From contig NZ_CP151635.1 in the NCBI RefSeq assembly GCF_038397735.1, positions 1,116,001 through 1,180,000 on the forward strand: a DNA stretch of 64,000 nt. Direction: 5' to 3'. Shown in pieces: positions 1 through 9,222 of this stretch. Within the stretch, counting starts at the first letter, position 1. Each line of letters starts with the position of its first letter. Both the position numbers and the translations under genes were made by a program. The notes beneath the pieces were generated by a model. That model was not told the origin of the DNA and did no database searches. It was given only the letters and a program-made list of their open reading frames with translations. This DNA is from Microbacterium sp. LWH13-1.2 (lineage in GTDB: Bacteria > Actinomycetota > Actinomycetes > Actinomycetales > Microbacteriaceae).

Positions 1-201
1 TTCGTGTGGACCGGTGGTGACTGCCACATCTACGACAATCACCTCGATCAGGTGCGCGAGCAGCTCAGCCGCGACGCGTATCCCTACCCGTCGCTGCGTT
101 TCGCGCGGAAGCCGGAATCGGTGTTCGACTACGCCTACGACGACTTCATCGTCGAGGACTACCAGCACCATGCCCCGATCCGGGCGGCGGTGGCGGTGTG
201 A
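1..201 (+). CDS. thyA: Thymidylate synthase, C-terminal part (truncated by window edge)
   Basis: The last 66 codons of thymidylate synthase, which methylates dUMP to dTMP with methylene-tetrahydrofolate. The [12 protein letters not shown] segment is the conserved block whose His and Tyr contact the dUMP sugar, and the end matches the usual ThyA C-terminus (…APIRAAVAV). The gene enters from the left, so its start is not visible. Its stop codon overlaps the GTG start of folA. This is the classical coupling of dTMP synthesis, which produces dihydrofolate, with the reductase that recycles it. Confidence 0.95.
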   Translation, partial: FVWTGGDCHIYDNHLDQVREQLSRDAYPYPSLRFARKPESVFDYAYDDFIVEDYQHHAPIRAAVAV

Positions 202-674
202 CGTGGGTCGGCCTGATCTGGGCCGAAGCGCAGGGCGGGGTCATCGGCGCCGAAGGCGGTATGCCGTGGAATGTCCCTGAAGATCTCGCGCACTTCAAGG
301 AGAAGACGCTCGGTGCGCCGGTGATCATGGGTCGCAAGACCTGGGACTCGCTGCCTGAACGATTCCGCCCGCTCCCCGGACGCGAGAACATCGTCATCAC
401 GCGCCAGCAGGACTGGACCGAAGAGGGCGTCAGGCGCGCAGCCACGGTCACCGATGCGGTGCGCGGACACGAGAGGGTCTGGATCATCGGAGGGGCCGAG
501 ATCTTCCGGCTCGTGATCGCCGATGCCGACCGTCTCGAGGTCACCGAGCTCGACCTCGACGTCGCGGGCGATGCCTACGCCCCGTCGAAGGCCGGGTGGC
601 GTCTGGTCGATGAGGGGGAGTGGCAGACCTCTCGCTCGGGAGTCCGCTTCCGCTTCCTGGGATACGAGCGCTGA
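198..674 (+). CDS. folA: Dihydrofolate reductase
   Basis: DHFR of 158 aa reduces dihydrofolate to tetrahydrofolate with NADPH, and this is the normal bacterial length. Visible signatures are the [15 protein letters not shown] block with the active-site acid at about Asp29, and [10 protein letters not shown] at 44-53 for NADPH binding. The GTG start at 198 overlaps the thyA stop (GTGTGA), so the two are translationally coupled. The stop overlaps the ATG of the following dehydrogenase by one base. It is the target of trimethoprim in the family as a whole; nothing here suggests a resistant variant. Confidence 0.96.
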   Translation: MTWVGLIWAEAQGGVIGAEGGMPWNVPEDLAHFKEKTLGAPVIMGRKTWDSLPERFRPLPGRENIVITRQQDWTEEGVRRAATVTDAVRGHERVWIIGGAEIFRLVIADADRLEVTELDLDVAGDAYAPSKAGWRLVDEGEWQTSRSGVRFRFLGYER

Positions 675-1435
675 TGCCCACCGCACTGATCACCGGCGCG
701 AGCGCAGGGCTCGGCGTCGAGTTCGCCCGCCAGCTCGCCCGTCGCCGCGCCGACCTCGTGCTCGTCGCCCGATCGACGGATGCGCTCGAGAGCGTCGCGG
801 CGGAGCTGCGCAGCGAATACGGCATCGCGGTCGAGATCCTCGTCGCCGATCTCTCCGAGGCCGCCGATGTGCGCCGTGTCGCCGACCGTCTGGGTGACGC
901 CTCCGACCCGGTGGATCTGCTGATCAACAACGCCGGCTTCGGCCTGCCGCTGCAGTTCGCCGACAACGACATCGACGACGAGGTGCGGCACCTCCGCGTC
1001 CATGTCGAGGCGTCGATGCGCCTCATGCATGCGGCGCTCGGGTCGATGCGAGGCCGCGGTGGCCGCATCATCAACGTGGCCTCCGTCGCCGGATTCATCT
1101 CCCGCTCGACGTACTCGGCCTGTAAGAGCTGGCTCATCGGCTTCAGCCGCTGGGCGAACGTCGAGTACGCCGCCGACAGAGTGAGCGTGACCGCCGTCTG
1201 TCCCGGTTTCACCCACACGACCTTCCATGAGCGGATGGGGCTCGCGCCGGGGCACGAGGGCGTCCCGGCGTTCATGTGGCTCGACGCACGTGATGTCGTG
1301 CGCGAAGGTCTCCGCGACGCGGCTCGAGGCAAGGCCGTCTCGGTGCCGTCACTGCGCTACAAGGCGATCGTCGCGATAGCGAGCGTGCTGCCGAGCTCGG
1401 TGACGTCGGGCATCGCTCGCCGAGGTCGCGTCTGA
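674..1435 (+). CDS. Short-chain dehydrogenase/reductase (SDR)
   Basis: A 253-aa NAD(P)-dependent oxidoreductase of the classical SDR type with a Rossmann fold. The cofactor motif TGASAGLG is at residues 7-14, NNAG lies near residue 80, and the catalytic YSACK has Tyr147 and Lys151. The start at 674 overlaps the folA stop (TGATG), so it is the third gene of the thyA-folA operon. Its substrate cannot be read from the sequence. The position next to folate genes recalls pteridine reductases, but that is only a contextual guess and a general SDR of unknown substrate is the safer label. Confidence 0.9.
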   Translation: MPTALITGASAGLGVEFARQLARRRADLVLVARSTDALESVAAELRSEYGIAVEILVADLSEAADVRRVADRLGDASDPVDLLINNAGFGLPLQFADNDIDDEVRHLRVHVEASMRLMHAALGSMRGRGGRIINVASVAGFISRSTYSACKSWLIGFSRWANVEYAADRVSVTAVCPGFTHTTFHERMGLAPGHEGVPAFMWLDARDVVREGLRDAARGKAVSVPSLRYKAIVAIASVLPSSVTSGIARRGRV

Positions 1436-1492
1436 CGTGAGCGCCGACGGCGTTCACTGCGAGCGTGCTGCGCGAATCAGCGCTCTGCGAGA

Positions 1493-2032
1493 TCAGCGGA
1501 ATCTGCCCAGACGGATGCCGGCGTAAGCGATCGCCGCGACGGTCTCTCCATCGCTGATCCGGCCCTCGGCGATCATGCCGAGGACGTCGGCGAACGGTAC
1601 CCAGGTGACGGCGTCGATGCCCTCCTCCGCCTGGGTGCGCGTGGAGTCGTCCGACGGAGTCAGGCTCCGAGCGAGGAACACGTGCTCCGGCGCATGGGCG
1701 ATCCCGTTCAGGGCGTTCATCGTTCCGAGTGCCGTCCAATCCTCGGCGACGAAGCCGGTCTCCTCGAGCAGCTCGCGCTGCGCGGCCACGAGCGGGTCCT
1801 CGCCGTCGCTTCCTCCGGCGGGCACCTCGATCGAGACTCCCGTCGTGTAGCGCTCAAGCGTGACCAGGCAGATGCGGTCCTCGTCATCGAGCGCGACCAC
1901 GAAGACCGCCGGATGCCGCATGGTCACCACCCCGTAGATTCCGTCGCCTCCGGGGCCGGTGACCCGGTCTTCCCGTACCTCGATCCACCGGTTCTCGTAC
2001 ACCGTCGACGACTCGTGTGTGACCCATGCCAT
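1493..2032 (-). CDS. Nudix hydrolase, ADP-ribose pyrophosphatase-like
   Basis: A 179-aa Nudix family hydrolase that would cleave a nucleoside diphosphate linked to a second moiety. The Nudix box is clear (REL LEETGF core, with a Glu eight residues before RE), and the preceding PAGGSDGE matches the PAG…E element of ADP-ribose/NDP-sugar pyrophosphatases. The G-to-E spacing is one residue shorter than the textbook GX5E pattern. The ATG at 2032 was chosen because a TAGGCT -10 hexamer ends seven bases upstream and no ribosome binding site is present. It is transcribed divergently from the neighbour at 2069. Confidence 0.85.
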   Translation of the reverse strand: MAWVTHESSTVYENRWIEVREDRVTGPGGDGIYGVVTMRHPAVFVVALDDEDRICLVTLERYTTGVSIEVPAGGSDGEDPLVAAQRELLEETGFVAEDWTALGTMNALNGIAHAPEHVFLARSLTPSDDSTRTQAEEGIDAVTWVPFADVLGMIAEGRISDGETVAAIAYAGIRLGRFR

Positions 2033-2039
2033 GGAGTCG

Positions 2040-2045
2040 AGCCTA
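2040..2045 (-). promoter_or_regulatory. -10 hexamer, leaderless promoter of the Nudix gene
   Basis: TAGGCT ends seven bases before the ATG at 2032, so transcription would begin at or next to the start codon. No Shine-Dalgarno sequence is seen. Confidence 0.5.
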
Positions 2046-2055
2046 TGCGGGTCCC

Positions 2056-2061
2056 TAGGAT
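2056..2061 (+). promoter_or_regulatory. -10 hexamer, leaderless promoter of the EF-Tu domain 2-like gene
   Basis: TAGGAT ends seven bases before the ATG at 2069. It lies back to back with the Nudix -10 hexamer only 10 bases away, so the divergent pair shares one very short promoter region. Confidence 0.5.
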
Positions 2062-2068
2062 CGACGGC

Positions 2069-2509
2069 ATGGGATGGCTGTTCGGCAGGAAGCATGACGC
2101 AGAGGACGCCAACGAGGTGCTGCGCCGTTTCAACGAAGCGGAAGCCGCGCGACTCGCAGCGATGACCGCCGGCGTCGCGGGGGAGGCGGGGGACAGGGCA
2201 CACATTCGCGCATCGACTCCGTTGTCGGTGGCTTCGGGATCGACCGAGTTCCTGGTCGAGGATGTCTTCACGATCACGGGGCGGGGAACCGTCGCGACGG
2301 GCGCGCTCAGATCGGGCGTGCTGCGGGTGGACGACGACATCGTGGTGCTGCGCGACGGTGCGCCGCATGCGCAGACGCGGATCACGGGCATCGAGATGTT
2401 CCGGAAGCACGTGAACGAGATCACGGTCGGCGAGCTGGCCGGTCTGGTGCTCCGCGAGAAGATCGCGGTCGCGCGTGGAGATGTCATCCACCGTGCCTCG
2501 TCTGGGTGA
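2069..2509 (+). CDS. Standalone EF-Tu domain 2-like beta-barrel protein
   Basis: A 146-aa protein of unknown role. Residues ~1-50 are charged and helical (GRKHDAEDANEVLRRFNEAE). Residues ~60-140 look like the second beta-barrel of translational GTPases: FLVEDVFTITGRGTVATGAL is the typical opening of EF-Tu domain 2, and EITVGELAGLVLR resembles the later DVGVGLLLRG strand. No G domain is present, so it is not an elongation factor. Homologous standalone proteins are known in actinobacteria, but no function is established to my knowledge. The next in-frame upstream ATG (2045) would sit in the -10 region, so 2069 is preferred. Confidence 0.75.
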   Translation: MGWLFGRKHDAEDANEVLRRFNEAEAARLAAMTAGVAGEAGDRAHIRASTPLSVASGSTEFLVEDVFTITGRGTVATGALRSGVLRVDDDIVVLRDGAPHAQTRITGIEMFRKHVNEITVGELAGLVLREKIAVARGDVIHRASSG

Positions 2510-2525
2510 GCGGCACGCGAACCGA

Positions 2526-2531
2526 TACGCT
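2526..2531 (+). promoter_or_regulatory. -10 hexamer, leaderless promoter of dapA
   Basis: TACGCT is followed by GGGGGC and then the dapA ATG, a six-base gap. It lies just after the stop of the previous gene, so dapA can be transcribed on its own. Confidence 0.5.
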
Positions 2532-2537
2532 GGGGGC

Positions 2538-3515
2538 ATGACGCACTCGGGCAACCCTTTCGGACAGGTTCTCGTCGCGCTCGTCACTCCGATGACGGCC
2601 GACGGTGAAGTCGATTGGCCCGCCGTCGAGAAGCACATCGATGATGTCATCACCGCCGGGGCTGACGGAATCGTCGTGACGGGAACGACCGGCGAGACCT
2701 CGACCCTGACGGACCCCGAGAAGCTCAAGCTCGTCGAGATCGGCAAGTCGGTCTCGGCCGGCCGCGCGAAGATCATCACGGGGGGCGGATCCAACGAGAC
2801 CGCGCACGCGATCGAGCTGTACAAGGCCAGCGAGAAGGCCGGCGCCGACGGCATCATGATCGTCACGCCGTACTACAACAAGCCCACGCAGGCAGGCATC
2901 CTGACCCACTTCCGTCTGGTGGCCGACGCTACCGACCTCCCGGTGATCCTCTACGACATCCCGGGTCGGACGGGCGTGCCCATCAAGTACGAGACGATCC
3001 TGCGACTCGCGAAGCACCCGAACATCCTCGCCGTGAAGGACGCCAAGGGCGACTTCTCAGAGGTGAGCCGCGTGCTCAACCAGACCGACCTGATGTACTT
3101 CTCGGGTGACGACGCGAACGTGCTGCCGCACCTGGCCATCGGGGCGACCGGTCTGATCGGCGTCACCGCGAACATCGCCGCGACTCCGTACCGCACGATC
3201 ATCGACGCCGTGAACCGCGGTGACCTCACGACCGCGACCGCGGAGCACAAGCGTCTCGAGCCGCTGGTGCGCGCCGTCATGACGCATGTGCCCGGCACCG
3301 TCGCGGCGAAGTACATCCTGCACGGACTCGGCCGCATCTCGAGCCCGCGGGTCCGTCTGCCACTCGTCGGTCCCGAAGAGTGGGAGGCCGCTCTCATCGA
3401 GGACGAGCTCGATCTCGTGAAGGACGTTCCCGGCGCCGACTTCTCCAACTTCCGCCCCGACCGCAACGCGGCCGCGGGCGGTGCCCTGCCGAAGGTGCAC
3501 GGCACGACCCGCTGA
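2538..3515 (+). CDS. dapA: 4-hydroxy-tetrahydrodipicolinate synthase
   Basis: A 325-aa TIM-barrel enzyme that condenses pyruvate with aspartate semialdehyde, the first committed step to diaminopimelate and lysine. GTTGETSTL is near residue 50, PYYNKPT carries the active-site Tyr, LYDIPGRTG follows, and Lys167 in ILAVKDAKGD is the Schiff-base residue. The C-terminal tail (…FRPDRNAAAGGALPKVHGTTR) is slightly longer than in E. coli DapA (292 aa), which is common in actinobacteria. It stands directly upstream of rnj, a widely conserved arrangement. dapF, a later enzyme of the same pathway, is at 16339. Confidence 0.95.
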   Translation: MTHSGNPFGQVLVALVTPMTADGEVDWPAVEKHIDDVITAGADGIVVTGTTGETSTLTDPEKLKLVEIGKSVSAGRAKIITGGGSNETAHAIELYKASEKAGADGIMIVTPYYNKPTQAGILTHFRLVADATDLPVILYDIPGRTGVPIKYETILRLAKHPNILAVKDAKGDFSEVSRVLNQTDLMYFSGDDANVLPHLAIGATGLIGVTANIAATPYRTIIDAVNRGDLTTATAEHKRLEPLVRAVMTHVPGTVAAKYILHGLGRISSPRVRLPLVGPEEWEAALIEDELDLVKDVPGADFSNFRPDRNAAAGGALPKVHGTTR

Positions 3516-3583
3516 CACCGGGCGCGGTGAGCCGCGTCACCATGAACGAACGGACGCGTGGAGTGTCCGACTGAGGAGACAGC

Positions 3584-5260
3584 ATGTCCATCCCGCTCGC
3601 AGAACCCGCAGCCCTCGACGAAGGAACGCTGCGGGTCACTCCGCTCGGCGGCCTCGGAGAGATCGGCCGCAACATGACGATCTTCGAGTTCGATGGCAAG
3701 ATCCTGATCGTCGACTGCGGGGTTCTCTTCCCGGAGGAGCACCAGCCGGGTGTCGATCTGATCCTGCCCGACTTCGAGCCGATCAAGGGACGTCTCGACG
3801 ACATCGTCGGCGTCGTGCTCACGCACGGTCATGAAGACCACATCGGCGCGGTTCCGTACCTGCTTCGTCTGAAGAGCGACATCCCGGTGATCGGGTCGGG
3901 GCTCACGCTCGCACTCGTCGAGGCGAAGCTCAAGGAGCACCGCATCAAGGCCTTCACCCTCACCGTGAAGGAAGGACAGCGCGAGCAGGTGGGCCCCTTC
4001 GATCTCGAGTTCGTGGCGGTCAACCACTCGATCCCGGATGCCCTGGCCGTCGCGATCCGCACGCCCGCTGGGCTCGTTCTCGCGACCGGCGACTTCAAGA
4101 TGGACCAGCTGCCGCTCGACGGCCGCATCACCGACCTCCGGGCGTTCGCGCGCCTCGGCGAGGAGGGAGTCGATCTGTTCCTCGTCGACTCCACGAACGC
4201 GGACGTGCCCGGCTTCACGCCGACCGAGCGCTCGATCGGGCCGGTGCTCGACCAGGTGATCGGCAAGGCTCCGCGCCGTGTCATCGTCGCGAGCTTCTCC
4301 AGCCACGTCCATCGCGTTCAGCAGGTCCTCGACGCAGCCCACGCGCACGGACGCCGCGTCGCGCTGCTCGGGCGGAGCATGCTGCGCAACATGACGATCG
4401 CCGAGGACCTCGGCTACCTCAAGGTGCCGAGCGGCCTGCTGATCGACTACAAGAAGGCGCGGGATCTTCCCGACGACAAGATCGTCTACATGTCCACGGG
4501 CTCGCAGGGCGAGCCGATGGCCGTGCTCAGCCGCATGGCCAACCTCGATCACGCGATCGAGCCGGGCCCGGGCGACACCGTCATCCTGGCCTCGAGTCTG
4601 ATCCCCGGAAACGAGAACGCCGTCTACCGCGTGATCGACGGACTCACGAAACTCGGCGCGAACGTCGTGCACAAGGCGAACGCCAAGGTCCACGTCTCGG
4701 GGCATGCCGCCGCCGGCGAGCTGATCTACTGCTACAACATCCTCAAGCCGAAGAACGTCCTCCCGGTCCACGGCGAGTACCGGCACCTGATCGCCAACGC
4801 GAAGCTCGCCCAGGACACGGGGGTCGAGGCCGAGCGCACCATCATCGCCTCGAACGGCACGGTGATCGACCTGAAAGACGGAGACGCCCGTGTGGTCGGC
4901 CAGCTCGACCTCGGCTTCGTCTACGTCGACGGCTCCACCGTCGGTGCCATCACCGACGCCGATCTCAAGGACCGCCGCATCCTCGCCGAGGAGGGCTTCG
5001 TCTCCATCATCGTCGTCGTCGATGCGCAGACCGGGCGGATCATCTCCGGCCCCGAGATCCACGCACGGGGCATCGCCGAAGACGATTCGGTGTTCGATGA
5101 CGTGACCCCCAAGATCATCGCGGCGCTCAAGGAGGCCTCAGGCAACGGAGTCCGTGACACCCATGCGCTGTCGCAGGTCATCCGCCGGACGATCGGACGC
5201 TGGGTGAACCAGAAGCTCCGCCGTCGTCCGATGATCGTCCCCCTCGTCATCGAGGCCTGA
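3584..5260 (+). CDS. rnj: Ribonuclease J
   Basis: A 558-aa metallo-beta-lactamase/beta-CASP ribonuclease with endonuclease and 5'-3' exonuclease activity in rRNA maturation and mRNA turnover. The metal-binding HGHEDH motif is at residues 81-86. GDFKMDQ and the beta-CASP segments (SFSSHVHRVQQ, STGSQGEP, HVSGHAAAGEL, VHGEYRHL) follow in the family order, and the length is normal. A good GGAGAC ribosome binding site lies seven bases before the ATG. It is 68 bases downstream of dapA, probably cotranscribed with it. Confidence 0.95.
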   Translation: MSIPLAEPAALDEGTLRVTPLGGLGEIGRNMTIFEFDGKILIVDCGVLFPEEHQPGVDLILPDFEPIKGRLDDIVGVVLTHGHEDHIGAVPYLLRLKSDIPVIGSGLTLALVEAKLKEHRIKAFTLTVKEGQREQVGPFDLEFVAVNHSIPDALAVAIRTPAGLVLATGDFKMDQLPLDGRITDLRAFARLGEEGVDLFLVDSTNADVPGFTPTERSIGPVLDQVIGKAPRRVIVASFSSHVHRVQQVLDAAHAHGRRVALLGRSMLRNMTIAEDLGYLKVPSGLLIDYKKARDLPDDKIVYMSTGSQGEPMAVLSRMANLDHAIEPGPGDTVILASSLIPGNENAVYRVIDGLTKLGANVVHKANAKVHVSGHAAAGELIYCYNILKPKNVLPVHGEYRHLIANAKLAQDTGVEAERTIIASNGTVIDLKDGDARVVGQLDLGFVYVDGSTVGAITDADLKDRRILAEEGFVSIIVVVDAQTGRIISGPEIHARGIAEDDSVFDDVTPKIIAALKEASGNGVRDTHALSQVIRRTIGRWVNQKLRRRPMIVPLVIEA

Positions 5261-5315
5261 GCACGGCGGTCGCGCGTTCACAGTCGGACGACACGCGGCT
5301 GTAACGCGCGCACCG

Positions 5316-5321
5316 TAGGCT
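5316..5321 (+). promoter_or_regulatory. -10 hexamer, leaderless promoter of the GNAT gene
   Basis: TAGGCT is followed by CCGGAC and the ATG at 5328, a six-base gap with no ribosome binding site. Confidence 0.5.
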
Positions 5322-5327
5322 CCGGAC

Positions 5328-5822
5328 ATGTCCGACGCCTACTCGATCAGGCCTGCCGCCCAGGCCGACGGGAGCTTCCTCGGCGACATGGTCGTGGAAG
5401 CCGCGAACTGGCGCTCTGGCGGAGCGCGGGCTCGTCACGAGATCCTGACCGCCACCGAGCATCGACGATACGTGGCCGGGTGGATGCGACCGGCGGATGC
5501 GGGCTTCGTCGCGGTCGACTCCGATGAGAGGCCGATCGGGGCCGCCTGGTACCGGATGCTGTCGCAGGACGACCCGGGGTTCGGTTTCGTCGGGACGGCG
5601 GTGCCGGAACTCATCATCGGCGTGCAGCCCATCTGGCGCGCGCACGGTGTCGGTCGCATGCTGCTCCGCCGGCTCGTGACGCACGCTGGCGAGCAGGGGC
5701 ATCCGCGCCTCAGCCTGAGCGTCGAACGAGACAACTTCGCGCGGACGCTCTATCGCTCGGAGGGGTTCGTGGTCACGGAGATCGGGGAAGTCCGCGACAC
5801 GATGGTTCATCGGATGTCCTGA
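5328..5822 (+). CDS. GNAT family N-acetyltransferase
   Basis: A 164-aa acyl-CoA-dependent acetyltransferase of the GNAT fold. The acetyl-CoA binding loop is seen at about residues 104-112 (WRAHGVGRMLL, matching RxxGxG/A), and the C-terminal beta strand is LSLSVERDNFARTLYRSEGFV, typical of motif B. The substrate cannot be assigned. It is a single gene between rnj and ftsK with its own leaderless-type promoter. Confidence 0.85.
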   Translation: MSDAYSIRPAAQADGSFLGDMVVEAANWRSGGARARHEILTATEHRRYVAGWMRPADAGFVAVDSDERPIGAAWYRMLSQDDPGFGFVGTAVPELIIGVQPIWRAHGVGRMLLRRLVTHAGEQGHPRLSLSVERDNFARTLYRSEGFVVTEIGEVRDTMVHRMS

Positions 5823-5890
5823 GCGCCACCGCGGCCCGCGCGAAGACTCCGGAATGCCGCGTCATTACGGGGAATGTCGGCCTCTGGTCG

Positions 5891-5896
5891 TAACGT
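5891..5896 (+). promoter_or_regulatory. -10 hexamer, leaderless promoter of ftsK
   Basis: TAACGT is followed by GAGAGC and the ATG at 5903. The six-base gap leaves no room for an untranslated leader. Confidence 0.45.
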
Positions 5897-5902
5897 GAGA
5901 GC

Positions 5903-8647
5903 ATGGCCAGGAGTACCACGAAGTCAGCGCGCGCGTCCGAGAGCGCCACGCCTCGCCCCAAGAGGCAGGCCGCTCCGAAGGCTCAGGCTGCGCCGAAGAA
6001 ATACATCGACGAACTCGACAAGCCTCCCGTCGCCGTGCGCGCGTGGGGCGGTCTCGCACACGGCGTCGGCGGACTCTTCCGCGCGTTCGGGCCCGAGACC
6101 CTCGAGAAGGACGATCGACGCGACGGCTTCCCGTTCCTGCTCGTGCTGCTCGCGATCGCCGGCGCGGTCAACGAATGGTTCTTCATCGGCAACGAGGTCG
6201 CCTCGAACATCAGCGCCTACTCGGTCGGTCTGCTGGTCGGTCGGGTCGCGTTCGTGATGCCCGTGCTGCTCCTGCTGCTCGCGGGGTGGCTGTTCCGGCA
6301 TCCATCGTCTGTGCACGACAACGGACGTATCGGTATCGGGTTCGGCCTCTTCGTGCTCACGCTCGCGGGCTTCTGCCACATCGCCGCCGGCCGCGCCGAT
6401 TCGGCAGGACTGCTCGTGCGCGCCCAGCCGAAGGACGGCATGCCTGCTCTGAGCGAGGCCGGCGGACTGTTCGGGTGGATGGTCGGCGAGCCCCTCTCAT
6501 ACCTCACCCCCGTGGGCGCCTACATCGTGCTCGCACTGCTGGCGGGACTCAGCGTGCTGATCCTCACCAAGACGCCGCCGAACCGGATCGGCCAGCGATT
6601 GGGCGACCTGTATGCGTGGATGTTCGATGCCGAACGCACTGAGAAGCCGACGAAAAATACCGCGGCGATCGACGAGGCCGACAAGGTCGACGATCCGGAT
6701 GTGCTGCCCTGGTGGCGTCGTAACAAGACGGGCCGTGAAGAGGACCCCGACGAGGGGACTCTCGGCTCCGACGACATCACCGCTCTGCTCACGACGTCCG
6801 AGCCGACGCCCGCCTATGACCAGGCCGTCGTGGTCGAAGACCCCTACGACGCGGCGACCGAGGTGCTCTCCGACGTCCGTTCGGTGACGGAATCGCTCGC
6901 CGGACAGCAGACCACCGCGCTCCTCGACGACGAGTCGGACACCGGCGAGGTTCCCGAGCTGCCCGGACTCGACGGCTTCGGAACCGCCGGACCGGGGGAG
7001 CGGGGGCCTCAGGCGCCGGTGGCTCCGTACATCCTGCCGTCGCCCGGACTTCTGGTCGAAGGACCGCCGCCTGTCGCCCGGTCCGAGGCCACGGACAAGG
7101 TGATCGAGCAGATCACGAGTGTGCTGACGCAGTTCAAGGTCGACGCGAAGGTGACCGGCTTCTCGCGGGGCCCGACGGTCACGCAGTACGAGGTCGAGGT
7201 CGGACACGGCGTCAAGGTCGAGAAGATCCTGCAGCTGAGCAACAACTTCGCCTATGCAGTCGCGTCCAACGACGTGCGCATCCTCTCGCCGATCCCCGGC
7301 AAGAGCGCCATCGGCATCGAGATCCCCAACGCCGACAAAGAGATGGTCGCGCTCGGCGACGTGCTGCGGTCTCCGGCTGCCCACAAGAGCACCCATCCGA
7401 TGACGATCGGCGTCGGCAAGGACGTCGGCGGCAACATCGTCATCGCGAACCTCGCCAAGATGCCCCACCTGCTCGTCGCCGGTTCCACCGGCTCCGGAAA
7501 GTCGAGTTTCGTGAACTCGATGATCACGAGCCTCCTCATGCGGGCACGCCCGACCGACGTCCGGATGGTCCTCATCGACCCGAAGCGCGTCGAACTCACG
7601 AGCTATGCAGGGGTTCCGCACCTGATCACGCCCATCATCACGAACCCGAAGAAGGCGGCAGAGGCGCTGCAATGGGTCGTGAAGGAGATGGACATGCGGT
7701 ACGACGACCTCGCGTCGTTCGGGTTCCGCCACATCGACGACTTCAACCGAGCAGTACGCGCCGGCGAGGTCGAGCTGCCGGTCGGGAGCGAGCGGGTGCT
7801 CAAGCCCTACCCGTACCTCCTCGTGGTCGTCGACGAGCTCGCCGACCTGATGATGGTGGCCCCGCGCGACGTCGAGGATTCGATCGTGCGCATCACGCAA
7901 CTGGCTCGCGCGTCCGGCATCCATCTGGTGCTCGCCACGCAACGACCGAGCGTCGACGTCGTCACCGGTCTCATCAAGGCCAACGTGCCGTCACGTCTCG
8001 CCTTCGCGGTGACCAGCGTCACCGACAGTCGCGTGATCCTCGACAGCCCCGGCGCCGACAAGCTGATCGGTCAGGGTGATGCCCTGTTCTCGCCGATGGG
8101 CTCATCGAAGCCGTTCCGTCTGCAGGGGGCATGGGTCGACGAGAAGGAGATCGACGCGGTCGTCAAGCATGTGACCCGCCAAGCGCGCCCCGAGTACCGT
8201 GCTGACGTGCAGGAGGCGATGGAGCCGGCGAAGAAGAAGGAGGTCGACGAGGACATCGGAGACGACCTCGAGCTCCTCCTCGCCGCCGCCGAGCTGATCG
8301 TGTCGTCGCAGTTCGGGTCGACCTCGATGCTGCAGCGCAAGCTGCGCGTCGGCTTCGCGAAGGCCGGTCGACTGATGGACCTTCTCGAGTCGCGCGAGAT
8401 CGTCGGTCCTTCTGAGGGATCGAAGGCACGCGATGTGCTGGCGACGGCCGAGCAGCTACCGCAGGTGATGGCGAAACTCCGAGGCGACGACGTCCCGGTA
8501 AAGCCTTCGGCGGCCGCAGCTGCTCCGTCGGCCACTGCTGCGGGGGCGCCGCACGATCCGGTCGAAGCCCAGTTCCAGGGACTGCCGGTGGTCGAGGCCG
8601 ACGACGACGGCGATGAAGATGCCTGGGGACTGACGGGGCGCGACTGA
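5903..8647 (+). CDS. ftsK: DNA translocase FtsK
   Basis: A 914-aa septal DNA pump that moves the chromosome terminus through the closing division site. A basic, Ala/Lys-rich N-terminus is followed by four predicted membrane spans (about residues 75-220), an acidic linker (220-400), the ATPase motor and a C-terminal gamma winged helix (about 785-850, [20 protein letters not shown]), which reads the KOPS orientation signals. Walker [10 protein letters not shown] is at about residue 527 and Walker [13 protein letters not shown] follows. The stop overlaps the pgsA ATG (TGATG), so the two genes are coupled. Confidence 0.95.
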   Translation: MARSTTKSARASESATPRPKRQAAPKAQAAPKKYIDELDKPPVAVRAWGGLAHGVGGLFRAFGPETLEKDDRRDGFPFLLVLLAIAGAVNEWFFIGNEVASNISAYSVGLLVGRVAFVMPVLLLLLAGWLFRHPSSVHDNGRIGIGFGLFVLTLAGFCHIAAGRADSAGLLVRAQPKDGMPALSEAGGLFGWMVGEPLSYLTPVGAYIVLALLAGLSVLILTKTPPNRIGQRLGDLYAWMFDAERTEKPTKNTAAIDEADKVDDPDVLPWWRRNKTGREEDPDEGTLGSDDITALLTTSEPTPAYDQAVVVEDPYDAATEVLSDVRSVTESLAGQQTTALLDDESDTGEVPELPGLDGFGTAGPGERGPQAPVAPYILPSPGLLVEGPPPVARSEATDKVIEQITSVLTQFKVDAKVTGFSRGPTVTQYEVEVGHGVKVEKILQLSNNFAYAVASNDVRILSPIPGKSAIGIEIPNADKEMVALGDVLRSPAAHKSTHPMTIGVGKDVGGNIVIANLAKMPHLLVAGSTGSGKSSFVNSMITSLLMRARPTDVRMVLIDPKRVELTSYAGVPHLITPIITNPKKAAEALQWVVKEMDMRYDDLASFGFRHIDDFNRAVRAGEVELPVGSERVLKPYPYLLVVVDELADLMMVAPRDVEDSIVRITQLARASGIHLVLATQRPSVDVVTGLIKANVPSRLAFAVTSVTDSRVILDSPGADKLIGQGDALFSPMGSSKPFRLQGAWVDEKEIDAVVKHVTRQARPEYRADVQEAMEPAKKKEVDEDIGDDLELLLAAAELIVSSQFGSTSMLQRKLRVGFAKAGRLMDLLESREIVGPSEGSKARDVLATAEQLPQVMAKLRGDDVPVKPSAAAAAPSATAAGAPHDPVEAQFQGLPVVEADDDGDEDAWGLTGRD

Positions 8648-9222
8648 TGGCGATTCCCCGGCAGCTTCCCAATGCGATCACCGTCGCGCGCATCCCTCTC
8701 GCGGTCGTCTTCTTCGTCCTGCTCCTCATCGGCGGAACATACGGCGCCGACGACCTCGTGATGCGATGGATCGCGGCAGCGCTCTTCATCGTCGCGATCT
8801 CGACCGACTGGGTCGACGGCTACCTCGCTCGCCGATACGAGATCGTGAGCGACTTCGGCAAACTCTGGGATCCGATCGCCGACAAGCTGCTCACCGGTGC
8901 GGGCTTCGTAGGCCTTGCGGTGCTGGGCGAGCTGAACTGGTGGCTGGTCATCGTGATCCTGATCCGTGAGGTCGGCATCACCGTCCATCGGCTGATCGTC
9001 GCGAAGGAGCATGTGGTCGCGGCGGCCTGGATGGGCAAGGTGAAGACGGCGGTGCAGGCAGTCGCGCTCTCCTGGGCGCTTCTCCCGCTGCACGTGCTCA
9101 TCGGACTCGGCCCCTGGATCATCGTGACGGCGTTCCTGATGATCGTCGTGCTGATCCTGACTGTGGCGAGCGGGATCGACTACATCGTGGCGCAGGTGCG
9201 GGGTTCTCGGCAGTCGTCATGA
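8647..9222 (+). CDS. pgsA: CDP-diacylglycerol-glycerol-3-phosphate 3-phosphatidyltransferase
   Basis: A 191-aa integral membrane enzyme making phosphatidylglycerol phosphate from CDP-diacylglycerol and glycerol 3-phosphate. The CDP-alcohol phosphatidyltransferase motif is complete: DGYLAR, eight residues, G, three residues, D, three residues, D. Several hydrophobic spans cover the rest. It is translationally coupled to ftsK and to the following cinA gene (ATGA overlap). The actinobacterial phosphatidylinositol-phosphate synthase is a related alternative, but this ftsK-pgsA-cinA order is the usual PgsA context. Confidence 0.92.
   Translation: MAIPRQLPNAITVARIPLAVVFFVLLLIGGTYGADDLVMRWIAAALFIVAISTDWVDGYLARRYEIVSDFGKLWDPIADKLLTGAGFVGLAVLGELNWWLVIVILIREVGITVHRLIVAKEHVVAAAWMGKVKTAVQAVALSWALLPLHVLIGLGPWIIVTAFLMIVVLILTVASGIDYIVAQVRGSRQSS

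Noticed and set aside
2951..5062. A 703-codon open frame antisense to dapA/rnj
   Set aside because: It mirrors rnj, has no plausible domain, and is composed of Asp/Glu/Arg/Val-rich sequence typical of the complementary frame of high-GC genes. rnj is clearly the real gene.
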